From an uncultured Eubacteriales bacterium (lineage in GTDB: Bacteria; Bacillota_A; Clostridia; Peptostreptococcales; Anaerovoracaceae), in NCBI GenBank assembly GCA_902790885.1, contig CADATR010000048.1, forward strand, positions 1 through 10,837: 10,837 bases of DNA, in the 5' to 3' direction. Below, in pieces: positions 1 to 5,498 of the stretch (the stretch's first letter is position 1; each line of letters opens with the position of its first letter). The translations under genes and the position numbers were made by a program. Below the pieces are notes generated by a model that saw only the letters and a list, made by a program, of their open reading frames with translations, searched no databases and was not told where the DNA came from.

Positions 1-25
1 CGCTTTTGAAAAGGGGGATGCAGCC

Positions 26-1099
26 ATGGAAGATCCGAAAGAAAGACCGCATTGCTTTGATCTGGCCGATAAGCTCGAGTCGGAGAGAAATCTTACCGAT
101 GATGAGTTTGCGGCTGTGCTGCTCTGCGATGACGAGGGTTTTGATGAATATCTGGCCCGGAAGGCAAGGGCGGTACGTGAAAAGTATTATGGAAAAGAAG
201 TTTACCTTCGCGGACTCATAGAAATAACGAATATATGTAAAAATAACTGCTATTACTGCGGGATAAGAAGGGATAACGCGAATGCCGAGCGTTACCGTCT
301 CAGCGAGGAGCAGATACTTTCCTGCTGCGATCAGGGTTATGAGCTTGGGTTCCGCACCTTTGTGCTGCAGGGAGGAGAGGATCCGTATTATACGGATGAG
401 CTCGTTGTGTCGATAGTCAGCGCCATAAAGGAGCGGCATCCTGACTGCGCTGTCACGCTGTCGCTTGGAGAGCGCGAGAAGGAGAGCTATCAGAAGTTCT
501 TTGACGCCGGCGCCGAGCGTTATCTGCTGAGGCATGAGACGGCGGACAAGGCTCATTATGAGTTGCTTCATCCGGCTGAGCTCTCGTTCGATCACAGGAT
601 GCAGTGCCTCAGAGACCTTAAGGAAATAGGATATCAGGTGGGCTGCGGAATGATGGTGGGATCACCGTATCAGACTGTTGAGCATCTGGTGGAGGATCTC
701 CGCTTTCTGCGTGACTTCAAACCTGAGATGGTGGGCATCGGACCGTTCATACCTCATCACGACACCCCGTTCGCTGACCGCGAGGCAGGGACGGTGGATA
801 TGACAATTCGGCTGCTGGCCATCATACGCCTGCTTCTTCCTGATGTGCTTCTGCCGGCGACTACCGCTCTGGGCACCATCGACCCAAGGGGGCGCGAGAA
901 GGGCATTCTGGCAGGGGCCAATGTTGTGATGCCGAATCTTTCACCTTCGGATGTAAGGGGCAAGTACCTGCTTTACGACAACAAGATCTGCACGGGTGAC
1001 GAGGCTGCTGAATGCATACGATGCATGGCAGCGCGCATCGCTTCGGTCGGATATGAGACCGTAGAAGCCCGCGGAGATCATGCTTCGTTCAGAGGGTGA
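26..1099 (+). CDS. hydE: [FeFe]-hydrogenase H-cluster maturase HydE (radical SAM)
   Basis: HydE is a cytosolic radical S-adenosylmethionine enzyme which, with HydG and HydF, assembles the two-iron subcluster of [FeFe] hydrogenase. The 357-residue length fits the family. Seen in the sequence: the radical-SAM cluster motif CKNNCYYC (residues 71-78, C71/C75/C78) follows RGLIEITNI and precedes GIRRDN, the usual HydE context; LQGGEDP lies at 115-121; GIGPFIPHHDTP lies near 238-248. The C-terminus keeps a C-x7-C-x2-C set (C322, C330, C333), the ligands of the optional second Fe-S cluster known from Thermotoga HydE. The ATG at 26 is preceded by AAGGGGG (11-17) at good spacing. The frame stays open to the window edge, so a start further upstream cannot be formally excluded. 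hydF and hydG are not visible here but could lie to the left. A close relative such as PylB or a methylornithine synthase-like enzyme is less likely, given the GIRRDN context and the second cluster motif. Confidence 0.93.
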   Translation: MEDPKERPHCFDLADKLESERNLTDDEFAAVLLCDDEGFDEYLARKARAVREKYYGKEVYLRGLIEITNICKNNCYYCGIRRDNANAERYRLSEEQILSCCDQGYELGFRTFVLQGGEDPYYTDELVVSIVSAIKERHPDCAVTLSLGEREKESYQKFFDAGAERYLLRHETADKAHYELLHPAELSFDHRMQCLRDLKEIGYQVGCGMMVGSPYQTVEHLVEDLRFLRDFKPEMVGIGPFIPHHDTPFADREAGTVDMTIRLLAIIRLLLPDVLLPATTALGTIDPRGREKGILAGANVVMPNLSPSDVRGKYLLYDNKICTGDEAAECIRCMAARIASVGYETVEARGDHASFRG

Positions 1100-1123
1100 T
1101 AAATATGTTTTTCCAAAAACCTA

Positions 1124-1152
1124 TTGACTTACTAGGTAATAGGGGCTACAAT
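1124..1152 (+). promoter_or_regulatory. Sigma-A-type promoter of the cysK leader transcript
   Basis: TTGACT (1124-1129), a 17-nt spacer and TACAAT (1147-1152) form a near-consensus vegetative promoter, predicting a transcript start near 1159. The next gene start on this strand is the leader peptide at 1192. The arms CCTATT (1120-1125) and AATAGG (1138-1143) form an inverted repeat across the -35 element and the spacer, so a dimeric repressor could bind here. No regulator is identified. Confidence 0.75.
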
Positions 1153-1191
1153 GACATCAATCTAAAACCAACACTTGAAAAGGGACAGAAG

Positions 1192-1293
1192 ATGAAAAAT
1201 AATCCTTCCTTCCAAATGAATATGAACTACTGGATGTGTTGTTGTCTGACGCAAAGCTCCCGGGCTCGATGTATGGCCGGGGTCTTGTCTTAA
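1192..1293 (+). CDS. Cysteine-run leader peptide of cysK (33 aa)
   Basis: A 33-codon reading frame lies between the promoter and the terminator of the cysK leader. It starts at ATG 1192 with a good Shine-Dalgarno sequence (AAAAGGGA, 1178-1185) and ends at TAA 1291-1293. Its core reads NYWMCCCLTQ, with three consecutive TGT Cys codons at 1237-1245 and a fourth TGT at 1270. It also has five Met codons including the start, so 9 of 33 residues are sulfur amino acids. This looks like a regulatory leader peptide whose translation senses charged tRNA-Cys, rather than a functional protein. The geometry supports this: a ribosome with any of the three Cys codons in its A site should have its leading edge at about 1249-1256, just short of the antiterminator strand at 1256-1265. 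Attenuation at Cys codons is known in other bacteria; I do not recognise this particular peptide. The function is inferred, while the frame, ribosome binding site and Cys run are seen. Confidence 0.78.
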   Translation: MKNNPSFQMNMNYWMCCCLTQSSRARCMAGVLS

Positions 1294-1357
1294 GATGACA
1301 TGCACTCCGACAGACATCTGACTCTGATCCCTGAAAATGAGTGGAACGCCCGGGAGC
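1256..1357 (+). promoter_or_regulatory. Predicted antiterminator of the cysK attenuator
   Basis: GCTCCCGGGC (1256-1265) is the exact reverse complement of GCCCGGGAGC (1348-1357), giving a 10-bp GC-rich helix. The 3' strand is also the 5' arm of the terminator, so the two structures exclude each other. A competing local hairpin, CCCGG (1259-1263) with CCGGG (1277-1281), could sequester the antiterminator strand. AGATG (1293-1297) and CATCT (1315-1319) can form a small hairpin inside the long loop. Pairing was found by eye; no folding energies were calculated. Confidence 0.7.
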
Positions 1358-1380
1358 ATATAAATGCCCCCGGGTTTTTT
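1349..1380 (+). terminator. Intrinsic terminator (attenuator) upstream of cysK
   Basis: CCCGGGAGCAT (1349-1359), the loop ATAA and ATGCCCCCGGG (1364-1374) form a stem of CCCGGG and GCAT pairs with one A-C mismatch. Six T residues (1375-1380) follow directly. It sits about 95 nt before the cysK start and after the Cys-run leader peptide, the classic attenuator position. A role for hydE is unlikely, because a strong promoter lies between hydE and this site. Confidence 0.85.
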
Positions 1381-1474
1381 AAATGCAGCGGAGGTCAGGG
1401 GAGTCAAAAACGATCAATAAAGCATGCAGACAATGGCTGAAAAAGAACATACAAAAGAAAGTGAGGACAATAAA

Positions 1475-2407
1475 ATGGCTAATATTTACAAGGGTACACT
1501 GGGACTTATCGGAAACACACCGCTCGTAGAGGTGATCAATATTGAAAAGGAGCTCGGGCTTGAAGCGACCGTGCTCGTGAAACTCGAGTACTTCAATCCG
1601 GCTGGAAGCGTAAAGGACAGGATCGCGAAGGCGATGATAGAGGACGCTGAAGAGAAGGGCCTGCTGAAGGATGGATCGGTCATCATTGAGCCTACATCGG
1701 GCAACACAGGCATCGGACTTGCCTCGATAGCGGCCGCGAAGGGCTACAGGGCTATCCTCACAATGCCTGAGACGATGAGCGTTGAAAGAAGAAACATCCT
1801 CAAGGCATACGGAGCTGAGATAGTTCTGACTGAAGGTGCCAAGGGAATGAAGGGCGCTATAGCAAAAGCGGAAGAGCTCGCGAAAGAGATAGACGGCGGA
1901 TTCATTCCGGGACAGTTTGTGAATCCTGCCAACCCGGCGGTGCACAAGGCCACCACAGGCCCGGAGATCTGGAATGATACGGACGGAGCTGTAGACATCT
2001 TCATTTCGGGAGTAGGCACGGGCGGCACTCTTACCGGTACCGGAGAATATCTGAAGTCGCAGAAGCCTGAGGTGAAGATCGTAGCCCTTGAGCCTGCTGA
2101 TTCACCGGTGCTATCTGAAGGAAAAGCAGGAGCGCATAAGATACAGGGCATAGGCGCCGGTTTTGTGCCTGAAGTCCTGAATACTGCTGTGTATGATGAG
2201 ATATATAAGGCGGAATCGCAGGATGCCTTCGAAGCGGCCAAGCTGCTCGCAAAAAAAGAAGGCATCTCCGTAGGGATCTCCTCGGGAGCTGCTCTTCATG
2301 CCGCGATCGAATACGCGAAGAAGCCTGAAAACAAAGGCAAGACTATAGTAGCTCTGCTTCCGGACAGCGGTGACAGATACTACTCGACAGCGCTCTTTAC
2401 TGAGTAA
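1475..2407 (+). CDS. cysK: Cysteine synthase A (O-acetylserine sulfhydrylase)
   Basis: This PLP-dependent enzyme makes L-cysteine from O-acetylserine and sulfide in the cytosol, the last step of cysteine biosynthesis. The ATG at 1475 gives 310 residues, the usual CysK length, and follows GTGAGG (1461-1466) at 8-nt spacing. An in-frame ATG at 1424 would add 17 residues ([17 protein letters not shown]) that are not family-like and lacks a good binding site, so it was not used. Seen: [11 protein letters not shown] near the N-terminus; [10 protein letters not shown], whose K47 should form the internal aldimine with PLP; the TSGNTG substrate loop at 74-79; the glycine-rich [12 protein letters not shown] phosphate-binding segment; and the C-terminal SSGAA element. 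Expression is probably controlled by the Cys-run attenuator in front of it. The last 11 bp overlap the convergent membrane-protein gene. CysM or a cystathionine beta-synthase is possible by fold, but the sequence matches CysK best. Confidence 0.95.
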   Translation: MANIYKGTLGLIGNTPLVEVINIEKELGLEATVLVKLEYFNPAGSVKDRIAKAMIEDAEEKGLLKDGSVIIEPTSGNTGIGLASIAAAKGYRAILTMPETMSVERRNILKAYGAEIVLTEGAKGMKGAIAKAEELAKEIDGGFIPGQFVNPANPAVHKATTGPEIWNDTDGAVDIFISGVGTGGTLTGTGEYLKSQKPEVKIVALEPADSPVLSEGKAGAHKIQGIGAGFVPEVLNTAVYDEIYKAESQDAFEAAKLLAKKEGISVGISSGAALHAAIEYAKKPENKGKTIVALLPDSGDRYYSTALFTE

Positions 2408-3128
2408 GCGAGGCGGCGCGGTCACGCCTCAGTATAACTGCCGCAAGGACTGCAAGCAGCGCATCGACAGAAAGCCAGATGCCCGCGATCCACATGGCGG
2501 CGTCGGCGAAGACATCCTCCTGCATTACGTTGATGAGGTTGTCTTTGGCCGGATCGAGTATCCACAGATCGTTGTCGAAGAAGATGTGGTGGAACACCGT
2601 AAACACCTGCGTGAAGTCTATCATGCACAGAATGACAATGATCACGGAAAGGACAGCGACAAAGCACAGAGACCTCAGCCATCCTCTCGCAAGTATGGCA
2701 GGGGTCTTTTCCTTTCCGTTATGCACATAAATAAATGTGGCAAGGGCTGCAAGCAAAAGACAGGCTATGACACGCGCCCGAATTCCGCCCTGAAACAGCA
2801 CTCTGCAGTCGTAGAGATGAGCCTTTTCGCGGTCGGTGAAGAAAGGAGCGGTCACTCCGTCTATGGTCGCTTCTGTGTCATCGAGCGTATCGAGCCTGCC
2901 TATGCAGTACTCAAGCATGTCCTCTGTGATATGGACAGCGTCATCGAGGGACATCTCGCCTCTGACATTCGATGGTGTGTCATACTTGGCGTACTCATTG
3001 CGCCACCAGTCAGGCAGCCAGTAGCATACGGCCTGAAGTGAGGTTATGAGAAGTACGAGCATCAGGCAGAGCCCGCATATGAAAGCCGCTACATTATGTG
3101 TTATCGCTGAATCGTATATTTTTCTCAT
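2397..3128 (-). CDS. TIGR01906/DUF1461 family integral membrane protein
   Basis: A 243-residue membrane protein of unknown function. Four hydrophobic helices are apparent at roughly residues 12-36, 115-136, 151-173 and 209-234. An external or lumenal segment (about 37-114) lies between helices 1 and 2. Features that I associate with the TIGR01906/DUF1461 family are [12 protein letters not shown] (about 97-108) and [15 protein letters not shown] (about 179-193) followed by an Asp/Glu-rich stretch before the last helix. No catalytic motif is recognised and no function should be assumed. The ATG at 3128 is the only sensible start: the frame has a TGA eight codons upstream with no ATG/GTG/TTG between, and the next Met is inside helix 1. 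No Shine-Dalgarno sequence precedes it, and a TACAAT box ends only 7 nt before the start, so the mRNA may be leaderless. It converges on cysK with an 11-bp overlap. Confidence 0.8.
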   Translation of the reverse strand: MRKIYDSAITHNVAAFICGLCLMLVLLITSLQAVCYWLPDWWRNEYAKYDTPSNVRGEMSLDDAVHITEDMLEYCIGRLDTLDDTEATIDGVTAPFFTDREKAHLYDCRVLFQGGIRARVIACLLLAALATFIYVHNGKEKTPAILARGWLRSLCFVAVLSVIIVILCMIDFTQVFTVFHHIFFDNDLWILDPAKDNLINVMQEDVFADAAMWIAGIWLSVDALLAVLAAVILRRDRAASLTQ

Positions 3129-3135
3129 GCCTGAT

Positions 3136-3166
3136 ATTGTACACTCTGTCGCTCAAAAAGTACAAT
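3136..3166. promoter_or_regulatory. Symmetric divergent promoter/operator between the membrane-protein gene and yerC
   Basis: ATTGTAC (3136-3142) and GTACAAT (3160-3166) form a perfect 7-bp inverted repeat with a 17-nt spacer. Because of this symmetry both strands read TTGTAC, an 18-nt spacer and TACAAT, a plausible promoter in each direction. Leftward transcription would start at about 3129, next to the ATG of the membrane-protein gene. Rightward transcription would give yerC a leader of about 105 nt. The same DNA could also be the binding site of a dimeric regulator. Confidence 0.5.
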
Positions 3167-3185
3167 CTAAAACAGTTCACTTTAA

Positions 3186-3212
3186 CACTTTAAAGCGCGA
3201 AAGGTGTATACT
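3186..3212 (+). promoter_or_regulatory. Candidate yerC promoter with a TTTAAAGCGC element
   Basis: TATACT (3207-3212) is a good -10 box about 65 nt before yerC. No consensus -35 is present at 17 nt; the stretch there is CTTTAAAGCGCG. The TTTAAAGCGC part (3189-3198) recurs in front of nadE, where it is part of a perfect palindrome, so this may be a regulator site overlapping the promoter. Confidence 0.4.
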
Positions 3213-3277
3213 ACATGCATCGGAAATTTGAATCACCTCGGAAAGACCGTGTAGCTCATCCGGGAAGGCGGTAAAAC

Positions 3278-3568
3278 ATGATCACAGAAAAAGAACAGAA
3301 AAACATACAGCAGTTCTACAGAGCGGTCCTGGCGCTTCAGGATGAAGAGGAGTGCCGCAGATTCTTCGACGACGTGGCGACCATCAAAGAAGTCCTCGAT
3401 CTTTCGGCGAGGCTCGAGGTGGCCTGCATGCTCGACCGCGGCGCGGTCTTCAGTGAGATAAGCCGCGAGACCGGAGCCAGCTCGGCAACCATAAGCCGTG
3501 TAAACAAATGCCTCACCTATGGAGAGGGAGGCTATAAGACGGTCATAGACCGCATAAAAGAAGACTAA
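3278..3568 (+). CDS. yerC: YerC/YecD family TrpR-like transcriptional regulator
   Basis: A 96-residue all-helical protein matching the YerC/YecD (TrpR-related) family of Bacillota, small helix-turn-helix proteins whose ligand and targets are mostly unknown. Seen: an N-terminal helical half with FYRAVLAL and CRRFFDDVATIKEV, then SARLEVACML and the recognition region FSEISRETGASSATISRVNKCL (about residues 58-79), which resembles the TrpR DNA-binding motif, and a short tail GEGGYKTVIDRI. The ATG at 3278 follows GGGAAGGCGG (3262-3271), an acceptable binding site. It stands alone between the membrane-protein gene (divergent) and nadE (convergent). TrpR itself is unlikely, since no trp gene is near and this branch is distinct. 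The shared TTTAAAGCGC element in its own promoter and the nadE promoter makes autoregulation and nadE control a testable idea, not an established one. Confidence 0.9.
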   Translation: MITEKEQKNIQQFYRAVLALQDEEECRRFFDDVATIKEVLDLSARLEVACMLDRGAVFSEISRETGASSATISRVNKCLTYGEGGYKTVIDRIKED

Positions 3569-3600
3569 AAAGAGGGCATTTGCATAAGCTGCGAATGCCC
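3567..3600 (-). terminator. Intrinsic terminator of nadE, between convergent yerC and nadE
   Basis: GGGCATTTGC (3574-3583) pairs with GCGAATGCCC (3591-3600). Read on the minus strand the hairpin is followed by TCTTTTT, a good T-tract for nadE. On the plus strand the hairpin is followed only by CGCTGTTGTTTG, so it may terminate yerC weakly. It begins 5 bp after the yerC stop codon. Confidence 0.75.
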
Positions 3601-3641
3601 CGCTGTTGTTTGATCAGAAGCAAAGCTCCAAAAAACTGTTA

Positions 3642-4400
3642 TCAGAACTCAGCTTTTACCTCAACACCGTCATATTTGAAACAGTCCATGAACCTCAGCT
3701 TGAAGAGGTTCTTTTTATGCATCGAATCTATGCGCTCCTTGGTTGCCGGATCGTCTATCTCGCCTGTGCGGATATAGTGGTCGAGGACTTCGTATGTGAA
3801 GCCGAGCTTGTCTTCGTCACTCATGCCCGAAAGGCCGTCGGTCGGCACCTTTTCAATAAGCACCGAAGGGAGTCCGAGAACTCTTCCCATAGCTCTGATC
3901 TCAGCCGTAGTGAAGCACGACATCGCGCTGAAATCGCCTACGGAATCACCGTATCTTGTCGAATAGCCTACCCAGTCCTCGGAAAGGTTGCAGGTGTTGA
4001 CGACTCTGCCGTTTTTGCTCTGTCCGACTGCGTATAGAGTCGACATGCGAAGACGCGGCTGCAGGTTTATGATGGAGTCCTTGCTGATCTCTATGCCGGC
4101 TGAACATATCTGCTCTGTCAGGCCGTCAAAAGCGCTCTTTATATTTATGATGTAGTGCTCAATGCCAAGATGGTCTACAAGCAGCTTTGCCATGTCGATG
4201 TCGGACTGCTCGCCGTTTGGCATCAGCACGCCTATTACCCTGTCCTTGCCGAGAGCCTCGCAGCAAAGAGCAGCGGCTATCGAGCTGTCCTTGCCTCCGC
4301 TGATACCTACTATGGCATTGCAGCCTGGCCCGTTTATCTCAAACCAGTCTCTTATCCATTTGACTGTAGCTTCGACAGCTTTTTCAGCATCAAATCCCAT
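3642..4400 (-). CDS. nadE: NAD(+) synthase, ammonia-dependent
   Basis: NadE catalyses the final step of NAD synthesis: nicotinate adenine dinucleotide is adenylated with ATP and amidated to NAD+ in the cytosol. At 252 residues it is the short, single-domain form without the N-terminal nitrilase (glutaminase) domain, so ammonia is the likely nitrogen donor. Seen: the ATP-pyrophosphatase P-loop SGGKDSS at residues 34-40; GVLMPNGEQSD at 57-67; NTCNLSEDWVGYSTRYGD at about 135-152, which carries substrate-binding residues; and KVPTDGLSGMSDEDKLGF at 184-201. The ATG at 4400 is preceded by AAAGGAG at good spacing. It is divergent from the yhaM-like operon, with a TATAAT box (4465-4470, minus) and palindromic sites in the 5' region, and it ends at a strong terminator. 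No other NAD gene is adjacent. Confidence 0.95.
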   Translation of the reverse strand: MGFDAEKAVEATVKWIRDWFEINGPGCNAIVGISGGKDSSIAAALCCEALGKDRVIGVLMPNGEQSDIDMAKLLVDHLGIEHYIINIKSAFDGLTEQICSAGIEISKDSIINLQPRLRMSTLYAVGQSKNGRVVNTCNLSEDWVGYSTRYGDSVGDFSAMSCFTTAEIRAMGRVLGLPSVLIEKVPTDGLSGMSDEDKLGFTYEVLDHYIRTGEIDDPATKERIDSMHKKNLFKLRFMDCFKYDGVEVKAEF

Positions 4401-4427
4401 AACACTCTCCTTTGCTAATACTTAGTT

Positions 4428-4447
4428 TAAAGCGCTTTATAGCGCTA
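4428..4447. promoter_or_regulatory. Paired palindromes in the nadE 5' region (operator-like)
   Basis: TAAAGCGCTTTA (4428-4439) is a perfect 12-bp palindrome, directly followed by the 8-bp palindrome TAGCGCTA (4440-4447). Their centres are 10 bp apart, about one helical turn. They lie just downstream of the predicted nadE transcript start (about 4458). The larger one resembles LacI/CcpA-type operators with a central CG, but its flanks do not match the usual catabolite-response consensus at the outer G and C. Regulator unknown. Confidence 0.5.
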
Positions 4448-4464
4448 TTTTTAATATACGAAAG

Positions 4465-4473
4465 ATTATACCA
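4465..4473 (-). promoter_or_regulatory. nadE promoter, extended -10
   Basis: On the minus strand TGGTATAAT (4473-4465) is a consensus extended -10 element. The -35 position (4493-4488, TATAAC) is poor, which is common for extended -10 promoters. The predicted start is near 4458, giving a leader of about 58 nt that contains the palindromes and the ribosome binding site. Confidence 0.6.
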
Positions 4474-4486
4474 CAGCTTATCCTTG

Positions 4487-4495
4487 TGTTATACT
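4487..4495 (+). promoter_or_regulatory. Promoter of the yhaM-recD2-comF operon, extended -10
   Basis: TGTTATACT (4487-4495) is an extended -10 element with a weak -35 (near 4466-4472). The predicted start is near 4502, a short leader before the ATG at 4530. Its -10 sits where the divergent nadE promoter would have its -35, so the two promoters overlap and probably compete for RNA polymerase. Confidence 0.5.
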
Positions 4496-4529
4496 ATAAC
4501 AAAAATATCGAACGGAGACCATTTTACAT

Positions 4530-5498
4530 ATGAAACCATATTACATAAAAGACCTCAGGCCTGATGAAGGGCACCGCATCGAGGACAGATACCTCGTTAA
4601 GACCGTGGACATCCGCGACGGCAACAACGGCAAGAGACACCTCTATCTGTCGCTCGCTGACGCTACGGGAGACATCCAGTCCGTGAAGTGGAACCTCACA
4701 CCAGATGAAGTCAAAGCCTTCGCGAAGGTAAAGTCGGGCATGGTCATCAGCGTCGTGGGCAGATGCCGTGATTACAAGGGTCAGAATCAGCTCATCCTCG
4801 ATGCCATAAAGGGCGAGGCGCGTGAGGGAACATACGAGAGAGCCGATCTCTTCAAGGCTGCTCCCGAAAAGCCTGAGGATATGTATGACTATATCGTGGG
4901 CCGCATCAATGCCTTTGAAGATGAAGAACTGAAGCGCCTCTGCCTCAGCTTCTACGAAGGCGAGAAGGAGCGCATAATGTATTACCCGGCGGCCATGAGC
5001 AATCACCACGCGGAATACGCGGGGCTGCTTTATCATGTTAAGCGCATGATGATGATGGGCGAGAGAGCGTGCGAGGTGTATACGAATCTCAACAAGGATC
5101 TCCTGCTCGCGGGAGTCGCTCTTCACGACATAGAAAAGCTGAATGAGCTCGCGTCTGACGAGAACGGCGTAGTGCCTGAATACACTCTTGAAGGCAAGAT
5201 GCTCGGCCACCTTGTCATGGGCGTGGAATCCATCGGCGAGAGATGCAGGGAGCTTGGTATCAGTCACGAGAAGTGCCTGCTGATGCAGCACATGTCGCTG
5301 ACGCATCACTACGAGCCGGAGTTCGGCAGCCCTAAGAAGCCTCTTTTCCCTGAGGCGGAGATGCTCCATTATCTCGACATGACGGATGCGAAAATGTTCG
5401 ACATGGAAAATGCTCTCAGCAATGTCGATCCGGGCGGATTCAGCGAGAGAGTGTTCACGCTCGACAACAGAAGGCTTTACAAACGCACCTTTGAATAA
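4530..5498 (+). CDS. yhaM: YhaM-like 3'-5' exoribonuclease (OB-fold plus HD domain)
   Basis: A 322-residue protein, close to the length of Bacillus YhaM (about 314), a metal-dependent 3'-5' exonuclease acting on single-stranded RNA and DNA. Seen: an N-terminal OB-type nucleic-acid-binding region (about residues 15-95) with KRHLYLSLADATGDIQSVKW and GMVISVVGRC; then an HD-domain region with H160 and H169 (SNHHAEYAGLLYHV), the metal-binding HD pair at 199-200 in ALHDIEK, GHLVMG (H227), and LTHHYEPEFGSPKKPLFPEAEMLHYLDMTDAK (258-288). The HD motif reads HDIEK rather than the common HDxGK, a modest deviation. The ATG at 4530 follows GGAG (4514-4517) at a rather long 12-nt spacing. It opens an operon: the next start codon abuts its stop codon. 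The exact substrate is inferred from the family. Confidence 0.85.
   Translation: MKPYYIKDLRPDEGHRIEDRYLVKTVDIRDGNNGKRHLYLSLADATGDIQSVKWNLTPDEVKAFAKVKSGMVISVVGRCRDYKGQNQLILDAIKGEAREGTYERADLFKAAPEKPEDMYDYIVGRINAFEDEELKRLCLSFYEGEKERIMYYPAAMSNHHAEYAGLLYHVKRMMMMGERACEVYTNLNKDLLLAGVALHDIEKLNELASDENGVVPEYTLEGKMLGHLVMGVESIGERCRELGISHEKCLLMQHMSLTHHYEPEFGSPKKPLFPEAEMLHYLDMTDAKMFDMENALSNVDPGGFSERVFTLDNRRLYKRTFE

Noticed and set aside
1107..1120. GTTTT/AAAAC hairpin after hydE as a terminator
   Set aside because: The stem is almost all A-T and no T-tract follows; it also runs into the cysK promoter.
1340..1354. T-box-like TGGAAC (1342-1347), whose TGGA could pair with the UCCA end of tRNA-Cys
   Set aside because: The conserved TGGNACC core is broken (TGGAACG), and I found no convincing Stem I, specifier loop or GNUG element in the upstream 180 nt. 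The translated Cys run explains the leader better, but a degenerate T-box should be tested with a covariance model.
1162..1407. Minus-strand reading frame across the cysK leader
   Set aside because: Low-complexity shadow of the structured leader; no ribosome binding site and no family-like sequence.
1424..1474. Earlier in-frame ATG start for cysK at 1424
   Set aside because: The added 17 residues are not typical of CysK, and the ATG at 1475 has a proper GTGAGG site at 8-nt spacing.
2370..3041. A 223-codon plus-strand frame opposite the DUF1461 gene
   Set aside because: The minus-strand product has four clear membrane helices and family motifs; the plus-strand frame does not look like a protein family and starts inside cysK.
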